Shown here: piece by piece, positions 34,180 to 43,369 of the stretch
How the letters are laid out: each line of letters begins with the position of its first letter
Position numbering within the stretch: the stretch's first letter is position 1
Origin: Pedobacter insulae
GTDB taxonomy: Bacteria; Bacteroidota; Bacteroidia; Sphingobacteriales; Sphingobacteriaceae
Length of the DNA stretch: 64,000 nt
Direction: 5' to 3'
NCBI RefSeq assembly: GCF_900113525.1
Contig: NZ_FOPP01000007.1
Span: 1 to 64,000 of the forward strand
The notes under the pieces: generated by a model
Told to the model about the DNA's origin: nothing
The model's database searches: none
What the model saw: only the letters and a program-made list of their open reading frames with translations
Program-made: the position numbers and the translations under genes

Positions 34180-37100
34180 ATGAAAATAGCAGAAATATCC
34201 ATTAAAAGACCTTCATTGGTGATTGTAGTTTTTACTGCATTGACCCTGTTAGGCTTGTTAAGTTATTTCTCATTGGGCTATGAATTATTACCAAAATTCT
34301 CTCCAAATGTGGTATCGGTATCAACCATTTACCCTGGAGCATCGCCAAGTGAGGTAGAAAATACTGTAACTAAAAAAGTTGAAGACGCCGTTTCTTCAAT
34401 GGAAAACGTAAAAAAAATCAACTCCACATCTTTAGAGGGTGTATCTATTGTAACCATTACGCTAACGGCTAGTGCCAATGTAGATCTATCCCTAAATGAT
34501 GCGCAACGTAAAGTAAATGCCATCTTGGCAAATTTACCCGAAGACGTTAAAACGCCCTCTTTAAGTAAATTCTCGCTAGATGATATGCCAATTATCACCA
34601 TCGCAGCAACTGCAAAAATCTCTGATATTGATCTGTACGATATCATCGACCAAAAGATTGCGCCAGAAATTTCTCGTGTACCTGGCGTGGCTCAAGTATC
34701 TATTATTGGAGGGGCTGAGCGAGAGGTGAAAGTAGGCATTGATGGCGCTAAGTTAAAGGGCTATGGCTTAACTATTGTTCAAGTACAACAATTAATACAA
34801 GGCGCCAACCTAGATTTCCCTACTGGTAGTGTAAAAGCAGATGGCCAAGATATCTTAGTTCGTTTATCAGGTAAATTTCAAAGTATTGAAGAATTGAGGA
34901 ATTTGGTGGTTACTACCACACAAAATGGCGCGCAGGTGAGATTATCTGACTTTGCAGACGTACAGGAAACTTCTAAGGAGGCTGAGAAAATTGCCCGTAT
35001 AGATAGATCGAACTCTTTAACTTTAAGCATTGTTAAACAAAGCGATGCTAATGCCGTAAGTGTAAGTGAAGGGATTAAGAAAGCAATTGCGAAAACAAAT
35101 AGTGATTACGCAAAGATTAATGGTTTAAACCTCAAAATTGTCAACGATAGCTCTATCTATACGTTAGAATCAGCCGATGCAGTTATTCATGATTTAATGA
35201 TTGCAGTTGTTTTGGTAGCTTTTGTAATGCTTTTCTTCTTGCACAGTTTAAGAAATGCGATTTTTGTCATGATTTCCATTCCAATATCCCTTATAGCTAC
35301 TTTTATTGCCATAAGTTTATTTGGGTTTACACTAAACTTAATGTCTTTACTGGGTTTGTCTCTTGTAGTTGGTATTCTAGTAGATGACGCAATTGTGGTT
35401 TTAGAGAATATTCAACGCCACATGGAAATGGGTAAAAACAAATTTAGGGCAGCCTTTGATGCAACTAAAGAGATTGGTTTTACGGTAATTTCTATTACCT
35501 TGGTAATCGTGGTCGTATTCTTGCCAATTTCAATGAGCACAGGTTTAGTTGCAAATATTCTTCGTCAGTTCTGTATCGTCGTAATTATTGCAACCATTAT
35601 GTCCTTAATTACATCCTTCACCATTGTACCGCTATTATTTTCCCGTTTTGGTAAATTAGAGCGTATAGAAGGGAAAAATGCGTTTGGGAGGTTTATATTG
35701 TGGTTCGAGAAACAACTCGCTAAATTTACAGGGTGGATCACAAACCTTTTAAACTGGACTTTAAATCATAAAGCAATTACTTTAATAGGGGTATTTATGC
35801 TGCTATTAAGTTCGTGTGGCCTGTTTGCAGGTAAATATATAGGTTTCGAATTTTTCCCTAAATCGGATAAAGGTGAATTTTTAGTTCAAATAGAACTGCC
35901 GAAGGATGCTTCATTAGAGTTGACCAACCAATATGCTTTACGTGCAGAAAACTATTTGAGCAAGAAAGCAGAAATTGATCAAATGATCACTACAGTTGGC
36001 CAGTCGAGTGGCGACATGGGAAGCTCGCAAGCTACTGCTTATAAGGCAGAAATAAACGTAAAGTTAGTAGATCGTAAATTAAGACCAGGAACTAGTAGCG
36101 ACGTCTTAGCTAAAACATTCTCGAGAGAATTAACCAGAGAACTGGTAGGGGCAAATGTTAAAACGGTAAATATTTCCATTATGGGTACCGCAGAAAATGC
36201 GAATATTCAATTGGTAGTGATGGGACCAGAATTAGACAGCGCTTTACATTATGCAGAACAGGCGAAAGCTATCTTGGCAAAAATACCAGGGGCTGCAGAA
36301 ACCAAGATTTCAGTAGAAAAAGGTACACCAGAAATCAATGTAAAGGTAGATCGAGACAAAATGGCTTCTTTAGGTCTAACCCTACAAACCGTTGGTGTAA
36401 CAATGCAGTATGCATTTAGCGGTAACACAGATGCTAAATACCGCAAAGGGCAGTATGAGTACGATATTAATGTTCAGTTTCAAGATTTTGATAAGAAAAA
36501 TATCGAGGATGTACGCAATTTAGCGTTCATCAATTCGAAGGGGCAGCAAATAAAATTAATGCAATTTGCAGAGATCAATGAGGGCTCTGGCCCATCACAA
36601 CTTGAACGTTTAAATAAAACCACTTCTGTAACGGTTAAAGCACAATCCATAGGCAGGCCCACTGGTAGTATAGTGGAAGATTTTCAAAAGCAGCTTGATG
36701 AGCAGGAAAAAGAAGGAAAATTACATCGCCCCCTTGGCGTAAATTATGTGTGGGCAGGTGACCAAGAGAATCAAAGCGAGGGTTTCGGTACTTTAGGTAT
36801 TGCTTTGCTGGCGTCCATTTTATTAGTGTACTTTATCATGGTTGGTTTGTATGACAGTTTTGTGTATCCATTAGTAGTTATGTTCTCTATTCCATTAGCA
36901 GTAATTGGTGCATTTTTAGCACTTGCTTTAACCAATAACAATTTGGGAATTTTTACAATTTTAGGTCTGATTATGTTAATTGGTCTAGTTGCAAAGAACG
37001 CGATTATTCTGGTCGATTTTACGAACCAAATGAAGGCAGAAGGTAAGGCTACGCGCGAAGCACTAATTTTAGCTAACCACGCTCGTTTACGCCCAATTTT

Positions 37101-37371
37101 AATGACAACCATAGCCATGGTAATTGGTATGTTACCTATTGCATTAGCCAGTGGCGCAGGTGCAGAATGGAAAAATGGTTTAGCATGGGTAATTATTGGT
37201 GGGTTGATCAGTTCGTTGTTCTTAACCTTAATTATTGTACCCGTAATGTACCAATGGTTTGATAACATTCTGCATTACTTTGGAATGGATAAAAAAAGTG
37301 CACCAATTGAAGAATTAATTGTAGAAAACTACGAGCACAAAGATGTTCATGAATATGATTTAAAACATTAA
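34180..37371 (+). CDS. RND efflux permease (AcrB/HAE1-type)
   Basis: Proton-driven inner-membrane pump of 1063 residues with twelve helices and two large periplasmic loops. The paired Asp of TM4 (VGILVDDAIVVLEN) needed for proton relay is present, as are the N-terminal amphipathic start (EISIKRPSLVIVVFTALTLLGLLSYFSLGYELLPKFSP) and the repeated half in TM7-12. HAE1-type pumps export drugs, dyes or detergents. Last gene of the TetR-led operon and followed by a strong terminator. Confidence 0.95.
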   Translation: MKIAEISIKRPSLVIVVFTALTLLGLLSYFSLGYELLPKFSPNVVSVSTIYPGASPSEVENTVTKKVEDAVSSMENVKKINSTSLEGVSIVTITLTASANVDLSLNDAQRKVNAILANLPEDVKTPSLSKFSLDDMPIITIAATAKISDIDLYDIIDQKIAPEISRVPGVAQVSIIGGAEREVKVGIDGAKLKGYGLTIVQVQQLIQGANLDFPTGSVKADGQDILVRLSGKFQSIEELRNLVVTTTQNGAQVRLSDFADVQETSKEAEKIARIDRSNSLTLSIVKQSDANAVSVSEGIKKAIAKTNSDYAKINGLNLKIVNDSSIYTLESADAVIHDLMIAVVLVAFVMLFFLHSLRNAIFVMISIPISLIATFIAISLFGFTLNLMSLLGLSLVVGILVDDAIVVLENIQRHMEMGKNKFRAAFDATKEIGFTVISITLVIVVVFLPISMSTGLVANILRQFCIVVIIATIMSLITSFTIVPLLFSRFGKLERIEGKNAFGRFILWFEKQLAKFTGWITNLLNWTLNHKAITLIGVFMLLLSSCGLFAGKYIGFEFFPKSDKGEFLVQIELPKDASLELTNQYALRAENYLSKKAEIDQMITTVGQSSGDMGSSQATAYKAEINVKLVDRKLRPGTSSDVLAKTFSRELTRELVGANVKTVNISIMGTAENANIQLVVMGPELDSALHYAEQAKAILAKIPGAAETKISVEKGTPEINVKVDRDKMASLGLTLQTVGVTMQYAFSGNTDAKYRKGQYEYDINVQFQDFDKKNIEDVRNLAFINSKGQQIKLMQFAEINEGSGPSQLERLNKTTSVTVKAQSIGRPTGSIVEDFQKQLDEQEKEGKLHRPLGVNYVWAGDQENQSEGFGTLGIALLASILLVYFIMVGLYDSFVYPLVVMFSIPLAVIGAFLALALTNNNLGIFTILGLIMLIGLVAKNAIILVDFTNQMKAEGKATREALILANHARLRPILMTTIAMVIGMLPIALASGAGAEWKNGLAWVIIGGLISSLFLTLIIVPVMYQWFDNILHYFGMDKKSAPIEELIVENYEHKDVHEYDLKH

Positions 37372-37381
37372 GCATTATTAT

Positions 37382-37422
37382 AGAAGGCCTCAAACAAAGT
37401 TTGGGGCCTTCTGTATATTTTT
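37382..37422 (+). terminator. Intrinsic terminator after the RND operon
   Basis: AGAAGGCCTCAAAC at 37382-37395 and GTTTGGGGCCTTCT at 37399-37412 form a 14-bp stem with one G-T type mismatch and a three-base loop. A T-rich run follows. It ends the efflux operon 10 bases after the stop codon. Confidence 0.85.
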
Positions 37423-37493
37423 CCAGATTAGTTAGGAACTATTGACTAAATAAGACGCTTTCTCCTATCTTTAGGGCTGGATAATATACGTTA

Positions 37494-40421
37494 ATGAAAG
37501 AAATTGGTGACTACGAAGACGGAAAGTTTAATTATGAACGGCTGGCACCTATTCTGAAGGCAGTTAAGGCGGCGCGACTCCATTTAGGTCATCATCAGCC
37601 AACCAAAATGGCGCTAATTTTTAGTCGACATCGCTATTATAGGCATTTAGTGATTGAATTGGCAAGCATAAACACCAGTCTAAATGGTAAGTTAAAAAAT
37701 CCACTTGTCTTTCTCGACCCATCCGACTTGATATGGAAAACTGAAAAGCAGGATGAGCTAAAGTTTTATAGTGGGGTAACCCGCTTTAAAAATAATTATA
37801 ACGAAGGCTTTAGTGAATCTAATCTGGAGGCATTAAAGGCTATTTTACTTAATCCCTTAAAGCTGGATTTTTACACCCATGATGAAAAGGCTTCTTCCAC
37901 CATCAATGCTGCTTCGGTTGTTCTAACACAAATTTCTGTTTTAAAGGTAAACCTTGAATTAAACGTCGATGAAAGAGGAGATTTTTTCGATATCTCCGGC
38001 CTGCTCCACCTTGATGGGAAAGCGATTGCAATGGAAGATTTAAAGCTATGTTATCATTACTTCGTTGAATTTAAGAATAGACTTTATCTAATCGAAAATC
38101 CCTATTTTCTAAATGCAATTGAGTTTTTTAAACAAAACCAGAACAATTTAATAATAACACGTTCGGAATACGAAGATTTTCAGCAAAACATACTGACGAA
38201 GTTAGAAGAGAAAATCAAGATTAATTACGCATACTTAAAACAGGCAACAAAAAAGCAGCGAATTGAGCAGGGTTTTGATCTAGAAAATGAACAAATAATT
38301 TACTTGTCAGAATCAGAAGACTTTGTATTGATCACACCAGTAATGAAGTATGGCAATTTAGAAATTCCGGTTATTTCTCAAAAGCAGATTAGGTCGAAAG
38401 ATAAAAAAGGGCAACTTTTTACTGTTAATCGCAATGAGGAGCAAGAAATTCAGTTTATCAATACAATCGCTAAAATGCATCCTCAGTTTAAAGAGCAAAT
38501 GGAAGAGTTTTCCTACCAAAGGCATGCCGATTGTTTTTACTTGCACCGCAAGCATTTTTTGCAGGCCGAATGGTTTTTGGAAGCATTTGAGGTTTGGAGG
38601 AGTAGGGGGATTGCTATTTTAGGCTTTAACGAATTAAAAGAAAACAAACTCAATCAATACAAAGCTGAAATTGCTATTCATGTAATTAGTGGGATCGATT
38701 GGTTTGAAACTGCGATAAAAGTTAAGTTCAATAAACAAGAGGTTTCTCTAAAGCATCTGCATAAATCTATCAGAAACAAAAGCAAATTTGTACAGCTTGA
38801 TGATGGAACCTCTGGTATTTTGCCAGATGAATGGCTGGAAAAATTTGAACATTATTTTGCAGCAGGAGAGATTATTGGAGATTCACTGCATACCCCAAAT
38901 ATCAATTATGCCAAAGTTGAAGAATTATATGAAGAAGAGCTTTTAGATCTTGAAAGCAGAGAGCGTTTAAGTCTTTATAAATCAAAGTTCTCAGACTTCG
39001 AAAAAATTGAACATATAGAGGTATCCAAGGATTTGAATGCCACGTTACGGAGTTACCAACAAGAGGGACTTAACTGGCTGAATTTTTTGGATAGTTTCAA
39101 TTTTGGAGGGTGTTTGGCAGACGATATGGGCCTGGGCAAAACGGTACAAGTATTAGCCTTTATTCTTTCTCAACGAGAGCGAGTTAAACATAATACAAAT
39201 TTGGTAGTGGTGCCCGCCTCACTGGTCTTTAACTGGGAGCAAGAGATTCGAAAATTTGCTCCTTCATTAAAAGTGTTAACGGTTTATGGAGTTGCTAGAA
39301 TCAAAGCAACTAACAATTTTGATCAGTATGAAATTGTGCTTACGTCCTATGGTACGTTATTGACGGACATTAAGTTACTCAAAAATTATCGATTCAATTA
39401 TATTTTTTTAGACGAGTCTCAACTGATTAAAAATCCCGATTCCCAGAGATATAAAGCAGTTAGGCTGCTAAGTTCGCGCAACAAGATAGTAATGACTGGT
39501 ACTCCAATTGAAAATAATACTTTCGATCTATATGGACAGTTTTCGTTTGCTTGCCCAGGATTGTTAGGAAGCCGAGAACAGTTTAGACAGTTGTATTCCG
39601 TTCCTATCGATCAATTTAAAGATGGTAAACGAGCCGAGGAATTGCACAAGAGGATTAATCCTTTTTTATTAAGGCGAACAAAAGAGCAGGTGGCTACTGA
39701 ACTGCCAGATAAAACTGAAATGGTTATTTATTGTGAGATGGGTGAGCAGCAACGAGAAATTTACGAAAGTTGTCGCACCGAAATCAGAGATTATATTATG
39801 GGCACTGCCGAAGATGAGTTGACCAAAAGTAGCATGCATGTATTGCAAGGGATTACTAAGTTAAGGCAAATATGTGATTCGCCCACCATACTAAGTAAAG
39901 AGAAATATTATGGCAATGCATCTGCAAAAATGGATGTATTGATCGAACAGATAGAGAACAAAGCACCGTTTCACAAGATTTTGGTTTTTTCACAGTTCGT
40001 GAGTATGTTAGATCTTGTTAAGGCGGAACTTGTTGCTAGAGATATACCTTTTAATTATTTAACCGGTCAGACGAAAGATCGTGCAGCCGTTGTTAATTCT
40101 TTTCAAGACGATGAATCGGTTCGGGTCTTACTAATCAGTTTAAAGGCCGGGGGAGTGGGGCTTAATCTTACTCAAGCTGATTATGTATATCTTGTTGATC
40201 CATGGTGGAATCCTGCTGTTGAAAACCAAGCCATAGATAGGACATACCGTATTGGTCAGCATAAAAATGTGATGGCAGTACGATTAATTTGTCCGGATAC
40301 TATTGAGGAAAAGATTATGTTAATGCAAGAAACGAAAAAGGGAATTGCAAGGGACCTCATTAAAACGGAAACATCCATTTTTAAATCGCTGTCCAAAAAA
40401 GACCTACTTGAACTGATATAG
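37494..40421 (+). CDS. SNF2-family DEAD/DEAH-type helicase
   Basis: ATP-dependent DNA translocase. An N-terminal region of about 500 residues has no domain I can name. The SNF2 ATPase follows: ADDMGLGKTVQVLAF (Walker A), FLDESQLIKN as motif II (DESQ where many have DEAH), MTGTPIEN, then the helicase C lobe with LISLKAGGVGLNLTQADYVYLVDPWWNPAVENQAIDRTYRIGQ. Bacterial members are thought to remodel protein-DNA or RNA polymerase complexes (RapA-like), but the exact role is unknown. 975 residues, monocistronic or with the small ORF downstream. Confidence 0.9.
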   Translation: MKEIGDYEDGKFNYERLAPILKAVKAARLHLGHHQPTKMALIFSRHRYYRHLVIELASINTSLNGKLKNPLVFLDPSDLIWKTEKQDELKFYSGVTRFKNNYNEGFSESNLEALKAILLNPLKLDFYTHDEKASSTINAASVVLTQISVLKVNLELNVDERGDFFDISGLLHLDGKAIAMEDLKLCYHYFVEFKNRLYLIENPYFLNAIEFFKQNQNNLIITRSEYEDFQQNILTKLEEKIKINYAYLKQATKKQRIEQGFDLENEQIIYLSESEDFVLITPVMKYGNLEIPVISQKQIRSKDKKGQLFTVNRNEEQEIQFINTIAKMHPQFKEQMEEFSYQRHADCFYLHRKHFLQAEWFLEAFEVWRSRGIAILGFNELKENKLNQYKAEIAIHVISGIDWFETAIKVKFNKQEVSLKHLHKSIRNKSKFVQLDDGTSGILPDEWLEKFEHYFAAGEIIGDSLHTPNINYAKVEELYEEELLDLESRERLSLYKSKFSDFEKIEHIEVSKDLNATLRSYQQEGLNWLNFLDSFNFGGCLADDMGLGKTVQVLAFILSQRERVKHNTNLVVVPASLVFNWEQEIRKFAPSLKVLTVYGVARIKATNNFDQYEIVLTSYGTLLTDIKLLKNYRFNYIFLDESQLIKNPDSQRYKAVRLLSSRNKIVMTGTPIENNTFDLYGQFSFACPGLLGSREQFRQLYSVPIDQFKDGKRAEELHKRINPFLLRRTKEQVATELPDKTEMVIYCEMGEQQREIYESCRTEIRDYIMGTAEDELTKSSMHVLQGITKLRQICDSPTILSKEKYYGNASAKMDVLIEQIENKAPFHKILVFSQFVSMLDLVKAELVARDIPFNYLTGQTKDRAAVVNSFQDDESVRVLLISLKAGGVGLNLTQADYVYLVDPWWNPAVENQAIDRTYRIGQHKNVMAVRLICPDTIEEKIMLMQETKKGIARDLIKTETSIFKSLSKKDLLELI

Positions 40422-40475
40422 ATGATAAAACAAAATTCCAAAAGCCAGTGTTCTTTAAGTAATAAGTAAAGAATT

Positions 40476-40766
40476 ATGGAAGAGGACAAAAAGCATGAAT
40501 CACTCCCGGTGATTAAGGAAAGTGACATTATAGGAGAAACTATCATTTTTGATATTCCCATCAAGCAGAAACTTGCACATGTTATCGTGACCAAAAGTGG
40601 TTCCCATTATCATATTAACCTGGATGGTGAAGACATAGGTAGTTTTCACAAAGAAAGCAATGGAGAAATTAATCGGTATGAACAGCCAAAGGGCGTTCAT
40701 ACCGATATTGATGAATATTTTAAACCGATTGAAGCGAAATTGGCGGAGCTAGAGCCGCCAATTTGA
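40476..40766 (+). CDS. Small conserved-looking hypothetical protein
   Basis: A 96-residue soluble protein with charged ends and a beta-rich centre (GETIIFDIPIKQKLAHVIVTKSGSHYHINLDGEDIGSFHK). There is no signal peptide or membrane segment. It lies 54 bases after the SNF2 gene on the same strand and could share its transcript. No family recognised; coding is supported by its length, its isolation from other frames and its balanced composition. Confidence 0.55.
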   Translation: MEEDKKHESLPVIKESDIIGETIIFDIPIKQKLAHVIVTKSGSHYHINLDGEDIGSFHKESNGEINRYEQPKGVHTDIDEYFKPIEAKLAELEPPI

Positions 40767-40786
40767 AAAACTTCACAAGTCAATTT

Positions 40787-43204
40787 TTAAAGGCTGGTTC
40801 CTTCCGATACATCATTATTATTAATGCCTTTTTTGTTTTTCTTAATTGCATCCTTCAATTTGCCAAACCGGTAATTTAGACTGGTGGTAAAGTTTCGCTG
40901 ATAGTTTTGATTATAGGATTCTTGTGTGAAATTAGGTCCGTTTGTAAAATTTATTGCTTTTCTATATTTATCGAAAACATTATTAGCTGCAATAGAAAGG
41001 GTAAGTTTATTATCGAACAGTTCTTTATTAATGCTAAAAGAAGACGTTAAGAATGAATTTGTTGTGCCTTGGATAGATAAGTTCGGTCCATTATAATTCA
41101 TGCTGGCAGTCCCTTGCCAAGTTTTACTGGGGCGGTAGGTCACTGATGTAAACGCACGTCTCATTAAGCCCTCTTTCTTGATCAAGATACCATTAATTTC
41201 TCCCTTAACTTTGCCATACATTGCCTGTGCACCAACTTGCGCCCTAAGTTTACTGTTAAATGGATAGTTCAAATTTACATTGGCTCCCATTAATGAACCG
41301 CTTCCCGTATTTGCAAAGCTGCTTCTTGTAATTTGAGTCACTGGATCGGTTACAGCGCTAGGCATAATTAAGTTTTCAAAGAGCATTCCCCTAGCACCAA
41401 TATTTAAGGATACTTTTTTAAATCGACTGTAAGTAACTTCAAAGCTATTCCCAGTGGTCGGTTTTAGATCGGGATTTCCCGATGATTCAAAATTCGGATT
41501 AGAGCGGTCAACAAAAGGATTTAATTGATTAATGCCCGGACGCTGAATTCTCGATGTAAAACCAAAGTTAATGCTGCTCATGTTTTTAAACTTACGGTTA
41601 ATCGAAATCGAGGGAATTAAGTTTAACGAAGTGTTGTTTAATTTTTGCGTACCTCCAGCGAAATTCGCATCAATTTCAGTTTGTTCTGCTCTTACACCCG
41701 CTTTTACCCCCCAATTCTTGATCATAAATTGATAGGTGTTATATACACCATAAACATTTTGTTGGTTGTCGAAAGTATTTGTTCTTAAGGGGTCTGCTTC
41801 GAAACTCCCTGAAGAGTTCATCGATGAAAATCGGAAATCACTGTTGTTATTTCTGAAAATTGCTTTTGCTCCCAATTCAATTGTCACCTTTTTAAGCGGA
41901 TAAACGTAATCTATCTGAGCAGTTTCTTCTGTAGAGCCCCCCATATTATTTTGTCTATAATCGGCTAGATTGTAGGCTATAGGATTGTATATATCCACAC
42001 TATTGAACTGATCATTGCTAAAGCGAAAATAACGATAAGAAAAGGTAAGTAAACGGTTCTTGTCTTTTTTAAATCCCAATTGGTAATTTAATGCGGCATC
42101 AAAGCCATTTCCGGAACCCTCAAGGTTGTTCTTAAGACCATAACTTTGGATAATCGAAGTGGAATTATAAAGGGTTGAGAGTTGTGTGGAAAGACTTTCA
42201 TTCTTGTTTGCGTTGTAGTTCAATTGCCCCGATAACAAATTTAGACTATCAATTTCAAAGCTCAATTCTGTACCTACATACGCTGTTTTACCAGAGAAAT
42301 CTCTCGTGCCTGTTTGGAACAAATCAGTAGGGTTGGTCCCTAAAGTTAACCTACTATTACTATTGTTAAGAAGTGGAGAGCTATTGAGATTTCCCCCTGC
42401 ATTTGTTGCAATTCCAAATTTCCCTGATTTTAAGGTAAATGATCCTCCAACTCCGGGTCCCCCAACAGGGAAACGATGACTGGTATTAATGGTTCCATTT
42501 GTACCATTAACAGATTTTTTGAAGGTGATGATGTTGATTATTCCTGCAAGTCCCTCGCCATCATATTTCGCCGGCGGGGTAGTGATAACCTCAATTTTTT
42601 CAATACTAGCCGCCGGCATACTCCTTAAAATGTCCTTTGGATTTCTTTCCATCATGCCAGATGGACGGCCGTTAACTAAAATTTTATAGTTACTATTTCC
42701 CTGAAGCTGAATATTGTCATCTGCATCTACTGATAATAATGGTACTTTTCGCATCATTTCTAATACGTTATTTACCTTACTTTCGGGATCTGCTTTAACA
42801 TCATAAGAAAGCCGATCTATTTCTTGTTTGATTAATGGTTTATCGCCGGAAACTGTTACCCCTTTAAGTTGAGTGGCTCCCATCGTTAAACCTATCGTAC
42901 CTAAAATTTTAGAAGAACCTGCAAGGCTCACCATATGCATCTTTGTCTGATATCCTATATGTACGATGCTGACAGAATAAGTTCCGGTAACTAAATCATT
43001 AAGGACGAATGAGCCGTCTTTTGCCGTTAAAACTGATTGTATCTGTATTTTTTTATCGTTTTTTAAGATTACAGTAGCTAAGTTAATGGGTGTTTGAGCT
43101 ACGGAATCGGTTACCGTTCCACTTATTTGCAGAGCAGTATTTGTTTGACTTTTTGCACTTAGGCTGAAACAAAAGAAACAAAGTAAAAAGAGTAAAGTTT
43201 TCAT
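40787..43204 (-). CDS. Outer membrane beta-barrel receptor with carboxypeptidase-like domain
   Basis: TonB-receptor-like protein of 805 residues. A signal peptide (about 1-19) precedes a carboxypeptidase-regulatory-like domain (about 25-110), a plug-like region (KVNNVLEMMRKVPLLSVDADDNIQLQGN, IEKIEVITTPPAKYDGEGLAGIINI), and a long beta barrel of the OMP_b-brl_3 type. The tail after the barrel is charged and does not end in the usual aromatic residue, so terminal sorting is unusual. The substrate is unknown. A YtrA-like operator sits just upstream of the start, suggesting control by a GntR-type repressor encoded elsewhere. Confidence 0.85.
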   Translation of the reverse strand: MKTLLFLLCFFCFSLSAKSQTNTALQISGTVTDSVAQTPINLATVILKNDKKIQIQSVLTAKDGSFVLNDLVTGTYSVSIVHIGYQTKMHMVSLAGSSKILGTIGLTMGATQLKGVTVSGDKPLIKQEIDRLSYDVKADPESKVNNVLEMMRKVPLLSVDADDNIQLQGNSNYKILVNGRPSGMMERNPKDILRSMPAASIEKIEVITTPPAKYDGEGLAGIINIITFKKSVNGTNGTINTSHRFPVGGPGVGGSFTLKSGKFGIATNAGGNLNSSPLLNNSNSRLTLGTNPTDLFQTGTRDFSGKTAYVGTELSFEIDSLNLLSGQLNYNANKNESLSTQLSTLYNSTSIIQSYGLKNNLEGSGNGFDAALNYQLGFKKDKNRLLTFSYRYFRFSNDQFNSVDIYNPIAYNLADYRQNNMGGSTEETAQIDYVYPLKKVTIELGAKAIFRNNNSDFRFSSMNSSGSFEADPLRTNTFDNQQNVYGVYNTYQFMIKNWGVKAGVRAEQTEIDANFAGGTQKLNNTSLNLIPSISINRKFKNMSSINFGFTSRIQRPGINQLNPFVDRSNPNFESSGNPDLKPTTGNSFEVTYSRFKKVSLNIGARGMLFENLIMPSAVTDPVTQITRSSFANTGSGSLMGANVNLNYPFNSKLRAQVGAQAMYGKVKGEINGILIKKEGLMRRAFTSVTYRPSKTWQGTASMNYNGPNLSIQGTTNSFLTSSFSINKELFDNKLTLSIAANNVFDKYRKAINFTNGPNFTQESYNQNYQRNFTTSLNYRFGKLKDAIKKNKKGINNNDVSEGTSL

Positions 43205-43213
43205 TTCGAATTA

Positions 43214-43235
43214 GTGTATTAGTGAATTAATACAC
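43214..43235. promoter_or_regulatory. YtrA-like GntR operator upstream of the barrel receptor
   Basis: GTGTATTA at 43214-43221 and TAATACAC at 43228-43235 form perfect 8-bp arms around six bases, ending 10 bases before the start codon. The arms resemble the GTGTAnTA/TAnTACAC pattern I associate with YtrA-subfamily GntR repressors. No such regulator is in the window. Confidence 0.55.
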
Positions 43236-43319
43236 AAGGATACGAATTATTTTTATTTCAAAAAATAAAATGTGACGAAAAGCTAAAAAATTGTGATGAA
43301 TTTGTTTTTTACAAAAGAA

Positions 43320-43341
43320 GCCCGGGGATTTCTCCCCGGGC
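43320..43341 (-). terminator. Strong GC-rich hairpin terminator after arginine decarboxylase
   Basis: GCCCGGGGA and TCCCCGGGC make a perfect 9-bp stem with a four-base loop. On the minus strand, TTCTTTTGT follows the stem, so it should end the arginine decarboxylase transcript 28 bases past its stop. Confidence 0.85.
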
Positions 43342-43369
43342 CTATATTTATTTTTCTCTGCTTTATTCT

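Noticed and set aside
36771..37268. 165-codon minus-strand frame inside the RND permease gene
   Set aside because: Antisense to transmembrane helices, giving an Ile/Lys-rich artefact. The permease is clearly the real gene.
37382..37412. Possible small RNA or riboswitch after the RND operon
   Set aside because: A simple GC-rich stem with a short loop and T-run right after a stop codon is best explained as a terminator.
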